A stretch of 29,115 bases of DNA from Chloroflexota bacterium (GTDB lineage Bacteria; Chloroflexota; Limnocylindria; Limnocylindrales; CSP1-4). The position numbers and the translations under genes were made by a program. Shown here in pieces: positions 15,219 to 23,890 of the stretch (the stretch's first letter is position 1; every line of letters begins with the position of its first letter). The notes beneath the pieces were generated by a model. The model ran no database searches. It was not told the origin of the DNA and worked only from the letters and a program-made list of their open reading frames with translations. The stretch spans positions 1 to 29,115 of the forward strand of contig JAJYJR010000010.1 of the NCBI GenBank assembly GCA_021789355.1, written 5' to 3'.

Positions 15219-16688
15219 TCAGTTCCTGCTCTGTTCATGAGCGAAGCCGCCCGGTGGCGCGTCGCCGGTGACCGACGCCAGGCTAGCCTCTGGGGATCGC
15301 GCGGATCCGCCTGGCTCCCCGTCGAAGATCGGATCGGATCCCGCAGAGCGCGGGTGCATCGAAAGCAACCCGGGAGATACCAGCAGCAGGAGCAGCAGTG
15401 CCCACAGCGTGCGCTCCGTCAGGATGTTTCCGCTCACCATCGCATTGAGGAAGAAGTAGACGGCAAGCCACTTGAAGGCATTCCACTCGTTTCCGCGCTC
15501 TTGCTTGCGCAACAGAGCATAGAGCACGGCGGCGCTGAAGAGGGTCACTCCAACGAGACCGTATTCCGCACCGAATTGAAGCAGGGCATTGTGCGGATAC
15601 GCATCCGCAAGCTGCGAACCGAGATAACGTCCGCTCAAGGCCTCGAAGCCTGCCGTGCCGGTTCCGAACAGCGGTTGCCCTGCGAACAGGGAGAGTGCCA
15701 GGCCATACAGTCGGATCCGGGACGGATCGATAGCGCCCGCACTGACGGCTATCCCCGAGGCGAACGCCTGTCCGAGGTCGCCGATGCGTTGCGTTGACTC
15801 GGCAGGCAGATCCGGGACCGCCACCGACACGAGCAGGGCCGAGACAACGGCCGCGACTGCCCCAAGCGTGATCAGCTGCCAATCGCCGAGTCGAGGCCGG
15901 AGCATGGTGCGAGCGACGCCCATGGATACCAGCACCACCAGCATGAGCAGTGGCCCACGCGAGCCTGATCCAACGGCAACCAGCACTGCGGCCGGTGTGA
16001 GGACAACTGCAGCGCCACGGAGAAGCCGCGACGGCTCGCGCCATGCGAAGAGGATCCCCACGATGGGGACGAGCAGAGTGATCCGCGCCGTGTCGATGGT
16101 GTCGGCGGCGAGGACCGACAATCGCATCGCCGAACCCAGGCCGGCCAGCCCGACCAGTGTCGTGAGGCCCCCGACTGCCAGCAACGACCACAACAGCTGT
16201 CGCACGGCTTTTGAATCCGACGCCACCCTGACGCACGCAGGCAACAGCGGCACGAACACCAGTCCCCAGAAGTTGGCTGCCCGGTTCATCGCGAGAGCCG
16301 GGCTCGGCGCGTACAGGACCCCGAACAGCACCAGCGCCGCAACCGCCACCCACAGGGCGATCGAGGCACGAGTCACCTGGAGACGGCGTCCGATGACGAT
16401 GGGAACAGCCTGCGCGACGTTCAGCGCCGCCAGGAGCGCCGTGATGTCGATCGGGCTGTACGGCTGAACGAATCCCTTGTAGACGGGGATGAGCATGTAG
16501 GCCGCCAGGACCACCCCGGGCAGACGAACAGTCGCGAAGACGGCCGCCGCGGCAACGATGAGCAGGAGGGCGGGTGCGGGTCCGCCGAGTGCCACGCCCG
16601 CACCTCCGGCTGCCCCTAGCGCGAGGGCGGCGAGCGTCCAGATCCGCGGACTGTGCAACCTCCGTGCGGCGACCTGCAGAGTTGTCAT
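15219..16688 (-). CDS. O-antigen polymerase/ligase-like membrane protein (Wzy/WaaL family)
   Basis: A 489-aa polytopic protein with about 11-12 predicted helices and the large periplasmic loop typical of Wzy polymerases and O-antigen ligases. Family features are the small-residue-rich early helices, GSGSRGPLLMLVVLVSMG (the Arg-containing motif before the loop), and FGTGTAGFEALSGRYL...YPHNALLQFGAEYGLVG with the conserved His in PHN. It joins repeat units on the outer face of the membrane. The C-terminal 45 residues are hydrophilic and low complexity. I chose the ATG at 16688 because it forms an ATGA overlap with the preceding stop (16685-16688); an ATG six codons further upstream is possible. 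Confidence 0.88.
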   Translation of the reverse strand: MTTLQVAARRLHSPRIWTLAALALGAAGGAGVALGGPAPALLLIVAAAAVFATVRLPGVVLAAYMLIPVYKGFVQPYSPIDITALLAALNVAQAVPIVIGRRLQVTRASIALWVAVAALVLFGVLYAPSPALAMNRAANFWGLVFVPLLPACVRVASDSKAVRQLLWSLLAVGGLTTLVGLAGLGSAMRLSVLAADTIDTARITLLVPIVGILFAWREPSRLLRGAAVVLTPAAVLVAVGSGSRGPLLMLVVLVSMGVARTMLRPRLGDWQLITLGAVAAVVSALLVSVAVPDLPAESTQRIGDLGQAFASGIAVSAGAIDPSRIRLYGLALSLFAGQPLFGTGTAGFEALSGRYLGSQLADAYPHNALLQFGAEYGLVGVTLFSAAVLYALLRKQERGNEWNAFKWLAVYFFLNAMVSGNILTERTLWALLLLLLVSPGLLSMHPRSAGSDPIFDGEPGGSARSPEASLASVTGDAPPGGFAHEQSRN

Positions 16689-18442
16689 CGTCGTCCTGCG
16701 GACCATGCAGGTCTAACGCAGTTCACGCATTCCGGCAGGCCGGGGACGGCCCGGGCAATCCCACCACGCCTGCCGGAATCGATCAGGGCACTCACAGCGT
16801 GTCGCGGGGCCTCATTCACCGGACTTGCGTCCCCGGACGGTGACAAGGCTTCCGCGATCAGGTACACCTGGACAACGCGTCCGAGCGCCGCGTACGACAG
16901 ATCGGCCGCGGTGGTCCCTGCGCGGACGAAACCCTCCCGTTCGCAGTACATCACGGCCTGTTCCGTGATCTTGAGACCCCGCACTTCACGTTCAGCCGAC
17001 CACCCGCTCGGGTGACCCACGAACAGATTGCGGTGAAGTACGTTCCTGCCAAGAAGCCGGGCCGCCTTTCGGGTGTAGTCAACGCCCTGAAAGAACACAT
17101 CCCTTGCCAGATACCTGCGCTCACTCGAGGCTGTGGTCCCGTATACCGTGGGCGTTCTCGCGATCGACTTCGACTGTGCGGTTGTCACCTTGCGCATGGA
17201 GTTGTAGAAGAACCGTTCCCGACGTGGCAGGTGAAACGAGTACCGGACGAGTTCGAGCTCCCACAATGGGGCGTACGACGTGACCAAACGCGAGTGCGCT
17301 GTGTACAAGGGCTTGACGATGTCTCCCAACACATGGAACCCGAGTGAATCGTACGATTCGGTGTTCAACGCCTGCAGGTATCGGCGCATGCCGCGGACCA
17401 CTCTCCGCCGCATTCCCTGGTACCGCTTCTCGATCCTGCCGCCGATGGGGATGCTGGCCGGGATGACCAGCAACCGTTGATCGTAGAAGCGGCCGAGGTT
17501 CGTGTGCCGCATTCGGTAGAACGGGAAGTCCTGTAACCAGTACCAATCCTTGTGCCTGGGGCCACCGTCCCCGGTCAGTAGGCAGGTGTACCCCTTGTCC
17601 TGCCTGTCGTGCATGAACGAGTGGATGCGCATGTACGTGTCGTCGACGCACGGAACGACGCCGTCGGCATCCACAAAGAGGTGTCTGACGTAACGCTCGT
17701 TCACGACAGGCTTGTCGACGTTTACGATCTCCAGAGTCGCTCCGCCCGCCTGGGCAACGCGCTTCGCCCAAAGAACGTCTGGATCCTTCTCGTCGGAACA
17801 GCTGATGAAGACATCGACCGGAAGTCGTTCACGTAGACATGCGAAGACGAGCCGGCTGTCGTAGCCGCCCGTCAGCGAGAGTGCCACCCTTTCGCCAGAT
17901 AACGCGTGGGCGGTATCCTGGAAGAACTCTGCAAAATCCGTAACCGTCGACGGCTCATCGATGTCGCCGATCTGTTTGAGTTCCTGTCGTATGGTTCCAC
18001 CGTAGCAGACGTAGACGCAATCGCTGGCAGATGTCGAAATCGAGTCAACCAGGGTCTTTCCGAAGAACACGCCGCCCAGGCCTAGGAATTCACAGAGCGC
18101 ATCCTCATCGAACGCGGACGCTCGCTCGTGGCGGACTAGACTGAGGAAGCTGTCGCTGATGGCGCTCGACCCGACATAGAAGCAATGAAGGTTGCTGTTG
18201 TCCGTGAAGAAGATGGTCTCTCCGGTCCTCCTGACGACTACGCAGGAGAATGCGCCGAATGCCTTCTCGAACGGCAGAACGCCACTTCGCTCGTATTCCT
18301 CGGCGAACGCAGCAATGCTGGCGCTCCCGGCCTTCTCTCCGCGGAGGTAGAAGAGCCCCTTGTGGTAGAAGGTGCAGTCCCCGATCTCGTTCTTGACGAA
18401 GCCGCCGGTGTCGAGGAAGCCGGACATGGCCGAGAAGAGCAT
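16685..18442 (-). CDS. Asparagine synthase-like ATP-pyrophosphatase protein without a recognisable glutaminase nucleophile
   Basis: This 585-aa protein resembles asparagine synthetase B. The N-terminal region (about 1-140) has the Ntn-like layout (FEKAFGAFSCVVVRRTGETIFFTDNS) but lacks the Cys that must directly follow the initiator Met in active class II glutaminases. The C-terminal domain has the PP-loop SLTGGYDSR (189-197) and a downstream LLTGDGGPRHKDWYW. Such proteins activate a carboxylate as an acyl adenylate and may use free ammonia or another amine; in polysaccharide loci, amide formation on uronic acids is a plausible role. Start choice is uncertain. I prefer the ATG at 18442 (TAGGGGT about 8 bases upstream); the ATG at 18463 is the alternative. 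The stop overlaps the polymerase start by four bases. Confidence 0.78.
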   Translation of the reverse strand: MLFSAMSGFLDTGGFVKNEIGDCTFYHKGLFYLRGEKAGSASIAAFAEEYERSGVLPFEKAFGAFSCVVVRRTGETIFFTDNSNLHCFYVGSSAISDSFLSLVRHERASAFDEDALCEFLGLGGVFFGKTLVDSISTSASDCVYVCYGGTIRQELKQIGDIDEPSTVTDFAEFFQDTAHALSGERVALSLTGGYDSRLVFACLRERLPVDVFISCSDEKDPDVLWAKRVAQAGGATLEIVNVDKPVVNERYVRHLFVDADGVVPCVDDTYMRIHSFMHDRQDKGYTCLLTGDGGPRHKDWYWLQDFPFYRMRHTNLGRFYDQRLLVIPASIPIGGRIEKRYQGMRRRVVRGMRRYLQALNTESYDSLGFHVLGDIVKPLYTAHSRLVTSYAPLWELELVRYSFHLPRRERFFYNSMRKVTTAQSKSIARTPTVYGTTASSERRYLARDVFFQGVDYTRKAARLLGRNVLHRNLFVGHPSGWSAEREVRGLKITEQAVMYCEREGFVRAGTTAADLSYAALGRVVQVYLIAEALSPSGDASPVNEAPRHAVSALIDSGRRGGIARAVPGLPECVNCVRPAWSAGRR

Positions 18443-18497
18443 GTTGCGGACCCCTAGGACCATCCCGGCGAAGCCGGAGCCGGGCAGCGCATCAAGG

Positions 18498-20105
18498 TCA
18501 GGAACCAGATCCCGCCGTAGAGCGACCGCTCTTTGGCACCCTCCGGTCGGTTGTGTCAGTGCCGTAGTAACCACGGTAGTAGTCCGTGTAGTCCGAGCCC
18601 ACTTGAGCCGGCACCCTGCTCAGCACCGCCCCGAGCAGTCTGCCCCCGGCTTTGCCGAGCGCCTCCCGGCCCTGCCTAATGGCGCCCCGATGCGTGTGGC
18701 CCGCACGGATAACGAATACCGTCGCGTCCAGGAAGGAGCTCAGCACCGCGGCGTCGGCGACTGCCTGGAGCGGCGGGCTGTCGAAGATCAACAGGTCGAC
18801 GTGCGTGCTGAGGCGTTCTACGACCGCCCGCATTCGCTGCGACCCCAGAAGCTCTGCCGGGTTTGGAGGAAGGGGTCCGGTGGTCAGGACGGCCAGGTTC
18901 TGCTGCTCGACCTCACGGATCACGCTCTCGGGGTCCCAGTCTTCGCTCCGCAACAGCGTCGTCAGGCCATTTGTGTTGGGAATGTCGAAGATCGTGTGGA
19001 GGCCGGGCTTCCTCAGATCGGCGTCGACGAGGAGAACGCGGCGCCCGGCCTGGGCAAACACCACCGCCAGGTTGGCAGCCGTCACGGTTTTTCCCTCGCC
19101 GGGCACGGAGCTGGTGACGAGGAGCGTGCCGATCGGCGTGTCGACCGAGGCGAACTCAACGTTCGTACGCAGCATCCGGTATGCCTCAGCCACGGCTGAG
19201 CGCGGTTCGAGCAACGTGACGAGTCGGTACCGCTCGCTTCGACCGTGGTCCCCTCTCATCTGCACGATGGTCCCCAGGGTGCCGAGGGCTGCGATCTCCT
19301 CCACACCGCCGCCGTCCTTGACCGTGTCGTCGACGTACTCCGCCACAAACACCACTCCTGCGGCGAGCAACAGCCCGAGGGCGGCGGCGACGACAGTGTT
19401 CAGCAGCACGTTCGGCGAGACCGGAGAAACGGGCGCCACCGCCGGCTCGATGACGCTCATCCGGCTGGCACCGCCAGCGGACCAGGCAAGCAGCGAAACG
19501 TAGGTAGAACGAAGGGTCGTCAGGCGGCCCTCGAGCGCCTGCAGAGTCGCAGCGCTCACGGCGTCGGGGCTCGAGAGGGCAGTGATGCGCTCGACCTCGG
19601 CCTGTGCGGAATCGATCTGCTCCTGCGTCGCCTTCAGCTGGGCGTCGATCGTCGCCTCGATATCTGGCTGGCCACCCTGGATGGTTGATGATGCTGCGAT
19701 CAACTGATCAGCAATCGCGTTGGCAACCGCGGCAGCGGTCGATGGATCCGTGTCCTGCGCTGTGATCGTCAGTAGCGTGCTGTCCGATGGCGCGACGGCC
19801 CGCACCCGCTTCGCAAGCTCGTCAGTTGAAACGCCGAGACCGAGCGCATTGATGACCGCCTCAAGGACGGGACGAGTCGTGGCCACGGCTGCGTAGGTCG
19901 TCGACAGGCGCTGAGAGACGAGCAGCTGGGTGTAATCAGGGTTCGTCGCCGACAGCGACTGCCCGACGATCAGCGTCGCCTTCGCCTCGTACGTCCTGGC
20001 CAGCTGCAGACTCAACACGAGCGCGCCGCCGGCCGCGAACAACACCCCGGCGACGAAGACGGGAAACCATCGCCGGATGATCAGGAGCTGCCGGCGAAGG
20101 TCCAC
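18498..20105 (-). CDS. Wzz chain-length determinant fused to a BY-kinase (tyrosine autokinase)
   Basis: A 535-aa protein that controls polymer length and couples it to polymerase and export. Residues 1-36 form the first helix (VDLRRQLLIIRRWFPVF...), a Wzz periplasmic domain with heptad-rich coiled coil follows (about 145-205), and PVSPNVLLNTVVAAALGL opens the second helix near 232. The cytoplasmic kinase has Walker A SVPGEGKT (333-340), Walker A' LLVDADLRKP (358-367) and Walker B LLIFDSPP (438-445). The C-terminal Tyr cluster YTDYYRGYYG (five Tyr, 506-514) is the autophosphorylation tail. The fused form is the Wzc-like arrangement. It is the first gene of the minus-strand operon. GTG at 20105 gives a proper spacing from GGAAGG; GTG at 20114 is the alternative. 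Confidence 0.94.
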   Translation of the reverse strand: MDLRRQLLIIRRWFPVFVAGVLFAAGGALVLSLQLARTYEAKATLIVGQSLSATNPDYTQLLVSQRLSTTYAAVATTRPVLEAVINALGLGVSTDELAKRVRAVAPSDSTLLTITAQDTDPSTAAAVANAIADQLIAASSTIQGGQPDIEATIDAQLKATQEQIDSAQAEVERITALSSPDAVSAATLQALEGRLTTLRSTYVSLLAWSAGGASRMSVIEPAVAPVSPVSPNVLLNTVVAAALGLLLAAGVVFVAEYVDDTVKDGGGVEEIAALGTLGTIVQMRGDHGRSERYRLVTLLEPRSAVAEAYRMLRTNVEFASVDTPIGTLLVTSSVPGEGKTVTAANLAVVFAQAGRRVLLVDADLRKPGLHTIFDIPNTNGLTTLLRSEDWDPESVIREVEQQNLAVLTTGPLPPNPAELLGSQRMRAVVERLSTHVDLLIFDSPPLQAVADAAVLSSFLDATVFVIRAGHTHRGAIRQGREALGKAGGRLLGAVLSRVPAQVGSDYTDYYRGYYGTDTTDRRVPKSGRSTAGSGS

Positions 20106-20125
20106 GCGCCTCACCTTCCATGTCG

Positions 20126-20145
20126 CGCGCGGTCATGCCCGCGCG
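20126..20145 (-). promoter_or_regulatory. Hairpin just upstream of the Wzz/BY-kinase ribosome binding site
   Basis: An inverted repeat with a 7-bp stem CGCGCGG/CCGCGCG and a 6-base loop lies 20 bases before the start at 20105, just upstream of GGAAGG. It could modulate initiation. Confidence 0.3.
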
Positions 20146-20243
20146 AAGTCGGGACGCGCCGCCCCATCATCGGCCGCGGTATCAGGCGCGTCAACGGGCG
20201 GATGTCATTGAACGGGGCGCCGTGCGCTGGGCAGGCGGGAAGC

Positions 20244-20320
20244 GGTGCAACCGCGCGTTGCCTTTCGGCACCACTCACTGGAGCGGCTGGTACTTACGGG
20301 CCATTCGACCCTTACCCCAG
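20244..20320 (-). promoter_or_regulatory. Structured 5' leader of the Wzz/BY-kinase operon, family unrecognised
   Basis: Read on the minus strand, 20320-20287 folds as CUGG...CCAG (outer), UA/UA, a GUAAG-containing internal loop, then GGGUC/GGCCC with a GAAU loop. Downstream, TGCC-GAAA-GGCA (20270-20259) has a GNRA loop. It overlaps an alternative GCAAC/GTTGC hairpin (20261-20247) and a GGTGC/GCACC pairing (20272-20244), so the folds are mutually exclusive. It does not match c-di-GMP-I or any other riboswitch class I can recall. Confidence 0.35.
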
Positions 20321-20508
20321 TAGTCACATGTGCGTAGAGTCGGTTGCCCTGATGGTATGGGGGGCGAGCACGCGCGGGTCCGGTCCGCTGCTGCACACGA
20401 CTGGCGCGCGCACCCGCTGGATCGTTTCGACCGTCGCAGGCGCCCTTGCCAGTCTCGCCACCGACAACGATCCCAGCAGGTTCGCTGTCGCCTGAGAATG
20501 AGGAGTCC

Positions 20509-22593
20509 GTGGCCGTCCGACCGACCTGGCCCGCGGTCCTGCCCCGCCTCCTCGCCCTCCCCCAACGAGCGAGGCCTGTTTCGCCGTTGCCGGGCCTGGG
20601 CGCGCTTGGGACGGCACTCAGGATGGAGGCCGCTCACGTGCGAGGCCGGCACCTCCTCGCGCTGGACGCCGGCGCCGTGGTGGTGTGCGCTTACGTGGCA
20701 CTCGCCATCCGCTACGACCGCCTGGTCGACCAGGCGACCCTGCCCGGCTTCGTCGCCGCTCTCCTGGTCCTCCTGCCGATCCGCATGCTCGTCAACGTCG
20801 CCTCGGGGCTGTACACGCGTCGCTGGAGGTGCGCAAGCATCCCGGAGCTGGTCCGCATCGCCACGACCATTGCCGTCGGATCGCTCGTTTCGATCGTCGC
20901 CTACTACGGCTCGGCCATGGTTCTCGGTGTCGAGTGGGCGCCCGGCTTCCCGCGGTCGTTCTGGATCGCCGAGGCCTTCCTGACGACCTCGGCCGTCGGC
21001 GGCGTGCGCTTCGGCATTCGCGCGCTGGCCGACACGGAGCGGGAGCGGAGCCCCGGATCCCCGCTCCGGAAGATCCACCGCTTCGGCGCTGGGTATGCGG
21101 GCGTGCGGCTCGCCCGATCTGCCCAGCACGAGCCCGAGGCGGGGATCCTGCCGGTCGGGCTCCTGGACGACGACCCGGGACTGAGAGGCACGGTCGTCGC
21201 CGGGGTGCGCGTGTGGGGTGGCCTTGCGATGCTCCGCCACGCGGTCGCCGCCACAGGCGCGACCTCGGTGCTGATCACGATGCCGAGCGCCCCGGGACGC
21301 GCGGTCCGCAGAGTCGTGGATGCGGCCCTCGCGCTCGGCTTGGAGGTGCGCACGGTCCCCTCGCTCCACGATATCGTGGATAGCAGCCTCGATGCGTACC
21401 ACATCCGCCACGTCCGCCTCGAGGACCTGCTACGGCGACCGGCCGTCTCAGAGCACGCGCAGGCGGTGCAGGACATCATCACGGACCAGCCCGTGATGGT
21501 CACCGGTGCGGGCGGATCCATCGGCTCGGAGCTCGCGCGCCAGCTGCACGCGCTGCGCCCGCGGACGGTCGTGCTGGTCGATCGCGCCGAGAGCCCGCTC
21601 TACACGATCCAGCGTGGGCTGGAGGCGCGCGCGGAGCGGGGGCACGGCCGGGGCGCGCTGCACGTGCACCTCGGCAACGTGGCCAGTCGCGACGCGATGC
21701 GGCGCCTCGTGGCGGACGAGGCGCCGGACGTGATCTTCCATGCCGCAGCCTACAAGCACGTCCCGCTCATGGAGGACCACCCATCCAATGCGGCGTATGT
21801 GAACATGGCTGGGACCCTCTCACTGCTCGATGCCGCCGTCGCCGCCGACGTCGAGCGGTTCGTCTTCGTGTCGACGGACAAGGCCGTGCGGCCGTCAAGC
21901 GTGATGGGGGCGAGCAAGCGGATCGCGGAGATGCTCGTGGCAGATACCGCGAAGCTGACGGGCCGTCCCTACGTGGCCGTCCGCTTCGGGAACGTCCTCG
22001 GCTCCTCGGGCAGCGTCGTGCCGATCTTCCAGGTCCAGCTCGAGCGGGGCGAGCCGCTGACCGTCACCCACCCGGACATGACCGGGTTCTTCATGACCAT
22101 TCCCGAGGCGGCCTGGCTGATCCTGGATGCGGCGGCCCTCGGGCGCTGCGGCGACCTGTTCGTGCTCGACCTGGGCGAGCCGATCCGCATCCTGGACCTC
22201 GCCCGGGACCTGGTCCGTCTCGCCGGACGGGACCCGGACAGCCGGCCCATCGAGATCGTCGGACTGCGGCCGGGCGAGAAGAAGCTGCACGAGGAGCTCT
22301 TCAACGCGGGCGAGCAGGTGGAGGAGACGGCGAGCGCCAAGGTCCTCCGCGTGGTGGCCGCTCCGCCTCCGACAGAGATCCGCGAGGACGTCCGGCACCT
22401 GCTCGAGCTCGCGAACGCAGGGTGCGACGGACATCTGCGCACGCTGCTGCTCCGCTACGCACAGAACCCCGCGGAAACCGCGGCGACGCTGGAGCGTTCG
22501 GATGCGCTGTGGCAGGTGGACCGGGCGCTGGTCGATGCCGGTCGGACAAACGTGACGGAAAGGGAGGTCGTCGGCAGCGGGCAGACGGCCTGA
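20509..22593 (+). CDS. Membrane-bound UDP-sugar 4,6-dehydratase/epimerase (CapD/FlaA1/PglF family)
   Basis: The 694-aa protein has an N-terminal block of four helices (from about residue 48, LLALDAGAVVVCAYVALAIRY), a first nucleotide-binding-like domain (GILPVGLLDDDPGLRGTVVAG), and a C-terminal SDR domain. The SDR domain carries the NAD motif TGAGGSIG (332-339), AAYKHVPLMEDHP, VSTDKAVRPSSVMGASKR (Met where classical SDRs have Tyr, as in PglF-type enzymes), and GNVLGSSGSVVPIF. Members make UDP-4-keto-6-deoxy-HexNAc. With the aminotransferase at 1-1023 and the PglC-like transferase at 1004-1792, this suggests an amino-deoxy-sugar start unit. GTG at 20509 follows GAGGAG by three bases; an in-frame TTG at 20446 and an ATG at 20623 are alternatives. 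Confidence 0.92.
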   Translation: MAVRPTWPAVLPRLLALPQRARPVSPLPGLGALGTALRMEAAHVRGRHLLALDAGAVVVCAYVALAIRYDRLVDQATLPGFVAALLVLLPIRMLVNVASGLYTRRWRCASIPELVRIATTIAVGSLVSIVAYYGSAMVLGVEWAPGFPRSFWIAEAFLTTSAVGGVRFGIRALADTERERSPGSPLRKIHRFGAGYAGVRLARSAQHEPEAGILPVGLLDDDPGLRGTVVAGVRVWGGLAMLRHAVAATGATSVLITMPSAPGRAVRRVVDAALALGLEVRTVPSLHDIVDSSLDAYHIRHVRLEDLLRRPAVSEHAQAVQDIITDQPVMVTGAGGSIGSELARQLHALRPRTVVLVDRAESPLYTIQRGLEARAERGHGRGALHVHLGNVASRDAMRRLVADEAPDVIFHAAAYKHVPLMEDHPSNAAYVNMAGTLSLLDAAVAADVERFVFVSTDKAVRPSSVMGASKRIAEMLVADTAKLTGRPYVAVRFGNVLGSSGSVVPIFQVQLERGEPLTVTHPDMTGFFMTIPEAAWLILDAAALGRCGDLFVLDLGEPIRILDLARDLVRLAGRDPDSRPIEIVGLRPGEKKLHEELFNAGEQVEETASAKVLRVVAAPPPTEIREDVRHLLELANAGCDGHLRTLLLRYAQNPAETAATLERSDALWQVDRALVDAGRTNVTEREVVGSGQTA

Positions 22594-22627
22594 CGACGGT
22601 GGTTTGGACCGCCGGGAGGGACGCGAG

Positions 22628-23125
22628 ATGAAACGACGGGATGGCGTGCTGGCCTTGCTCTCCGGGCTCGTGCTCGTGCTCGCGGGGGCGACCGCCGTCG
22701 CGGGATACCAGGGACAAACGCCGTATACGGTCACGGTCCGCGGCGGGTGCGACATCAGCACGGTCACGGCGAGCGTCGTGGACGTCGACGGCAACCCGGT
22801 CGTGGGGCAGGTCGTCAAGTGGACCCTGGAAGGGGCGGTGAAGGCGACCGACACGATCGGGGCCGAGTCCACGACGAACGCATCGGGCGTGGCGACGACT
22901 CCGGTGACGCTGGCGCCTGTCAGCGGCGAGCGCACCGTGGTGGCCACGGCGGGGACCGTGAGCGGATCGGCAATCATCGACGCGCTCTGTGGTCAATTCC
23001 TGCCGATCACGTCGACGGCACCTGTGCACCCTGGGGCCGGCGTGCTGCCGCTGCTCCTGTTGGCCCTCTGCGCGTGCGCCGTCGTGGGCATGACCACCCT
23101 GCTCAGGGCTCGAGCTACGCGCTGA
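22628..23125 (+). CDS. Small Ig-like surface protein with a sortase-type C-terminal sorting signal
   Basis: A 165-aa exported protein. Residues 1-26 are a signal peptide (MKRRDGVLALLSGLVLVLAG). Residues 31-118 resemble a bacterial Ig-like (Big-1-type) domain, with TVTASVVDVDGNPVVGQVVKW and TTNASGVATTPVTL. The C-terminus has LPITS (125-129), about seven spacer residues, a hydrophobic stretch (137-159) and RARATR, the order of a cell-wall sorting signal. Cys41 and Cys121 could form a disulfide. The sortase gene follows 33 bases later, so this is its likely substrate. The ATG at 22628 is preceded by GGGAGGGACGCGAG. If it is not a sortase substrate, it is simply anchored by the C-terminal helix. 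Confidence 0.82.
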   Translation: MKRRDGVLALLSGLVLVLAGATAVAGYQGQTPYTVTVRGGCDISTVTASVVDVDGNPVVGQVVKWTLEGAVKATDTIGAESTTNASGVATTPVTLAPVSGERTVVATAGTVSGSAIIDALCGQFLPITSTAPVHPGAGVLPLLLLALCACAVVGMTTLLRARATR

Positions 23126-23158
23126 CGCACAGCACTCGCGACCGGCGAACCGCGACCG

Positions 23159-23890
23159 ATGACCGGCGAACCCGCGACCCGCCTGCCCGACGCCCGAGCG
23201 TCGCGGCGTCCCCGTGCGCGTGCGCTCGGGCTGACGGCGACGCTGCTCGCGGTCACGGTGGCGGCGCTTCTGCTCGTCCAGGCGGGCCTCGGACCTGTTG
23301 CCACACCGGCACCGTCGGCCACACCGGTTTCCGCGCTCGCCAGTGGACTCGACCTGATCGCGGTCGTCCCGTTGGCGACCGTGCCGGTCCCCTCGACGGG
23401 GACATCGGTTCCCTCGCGAGCGGCATCGGTCGCCTCTCTCCCGCCGGCGAGCCTGTCGGCGGCGACCCTCGCGCCATTCCCACCGGCGACCACCTCCGCA
23501 GGGGTCCGTGCGACCCGGATCCAGCTCGACCGGCTCGACATCGACCTCCCGATCGTCGAGGGTGACGGAATCGACGCGCCGATCGGCAAGGTGGCGCACT
23601 ATCCCACGTCTGCCTGGCCCGGTGCAGGTTCCAACATCTACCTCTACGCCCATGCCCGGACGGGCATGTTCCTCGCGCTGTGGCAGGCGCGGGTGGGCGA
23701 CCGCATCGGGCTCGACCTCGTCGACGGAACGTCGCGCTTCTACCGCGTGACGCGCGTACTGCCACGGGTCCCCTACAACGCGATGCAGTACCTGGCGCCC
23801 ACGCCGACCGAGCAGCTCACCCTCCAGACCTGCACGGCTTACGAGGCCGACGCGCCGCGGTTCGTGGTGATCGCGGTTCCCACGCAATGA
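23159..23890 (+). CDS. Sortase (class not determined)
   Basis: The 243-aa protein has a basic N-terminus, one membrane anchor (about 23-44), a Pro/Ala/Thr-rich linker (45-115) and a sortase beta-barrel from about 117 (ATRIQLDRLDIDLPIVEG). The catalytic triad is visible: His165 in YLYAHARTGM, Cys225 in LTLQTCT (the TLxTC motif) and Arg234 in APRFVVIAV. It cleaves a sorting motif and joins the protein to an envelope amine. The LPITS protein just upstream is the nearest candidate substrate. Downstream, the stop forms an ATGA overlap with the DUF4012 gene (23887-23890), linking their expression. No good Shine-Dalgarno precedes the ATG, so coupling to the upstream gene is possible. Confidence 0.92.
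   Translation: MTGEPATRLPDARASRRPRARALGLTATLLAVTVAALLLVQAGLGPVATPAPSATPVSALASGLDLIAVVPLATVPVPSTGTSVPSRAASVASLPPASLSAATLAPFPPATTSAGVRATRIQLDRLDIDLPIVEGDGIDAPIGKVAHYPTSAWPGAGSNIYLYAHARTGMFLALWQARVGDRIGLDLVDGTSRFYRVTRVLPRVPYNAMQYLAPTPTEQLTLQTCTAYEADAPRFVVIAVPTQ

Larger units (their letters stand above)
20106..20508. other. Divergent regulatory gap between the operon and the dehydratase
   Basis: These 403 bases separate the start of the minus-strand operon from the plus-strand dehydratase. They hold the structured leader at 20244-20320, the hairpin at 20126-20145, and GAGGAG at 20500-20505 ahead of the GTG at 20509. Promoters for both directions must lie here. TAGAGT at 20336-20341 could be a plus-strand -10, without a good -35. 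No gene is seen. Confidence 0.5.

Noticed and set aside
15283..15290. Third copy of CTAGCCTC
   Set aside because: It lies within the polymerase gene with no riboswitch-like fold downstream; treated as chance, and it weakens the promoter-box idea.
20244..20320. Leader as a third c-di-GMP riboswitch
   Set aside because: It lacks the GCAAAGCC-type core and the P2/P3 layout seen at 27215 and 6900.
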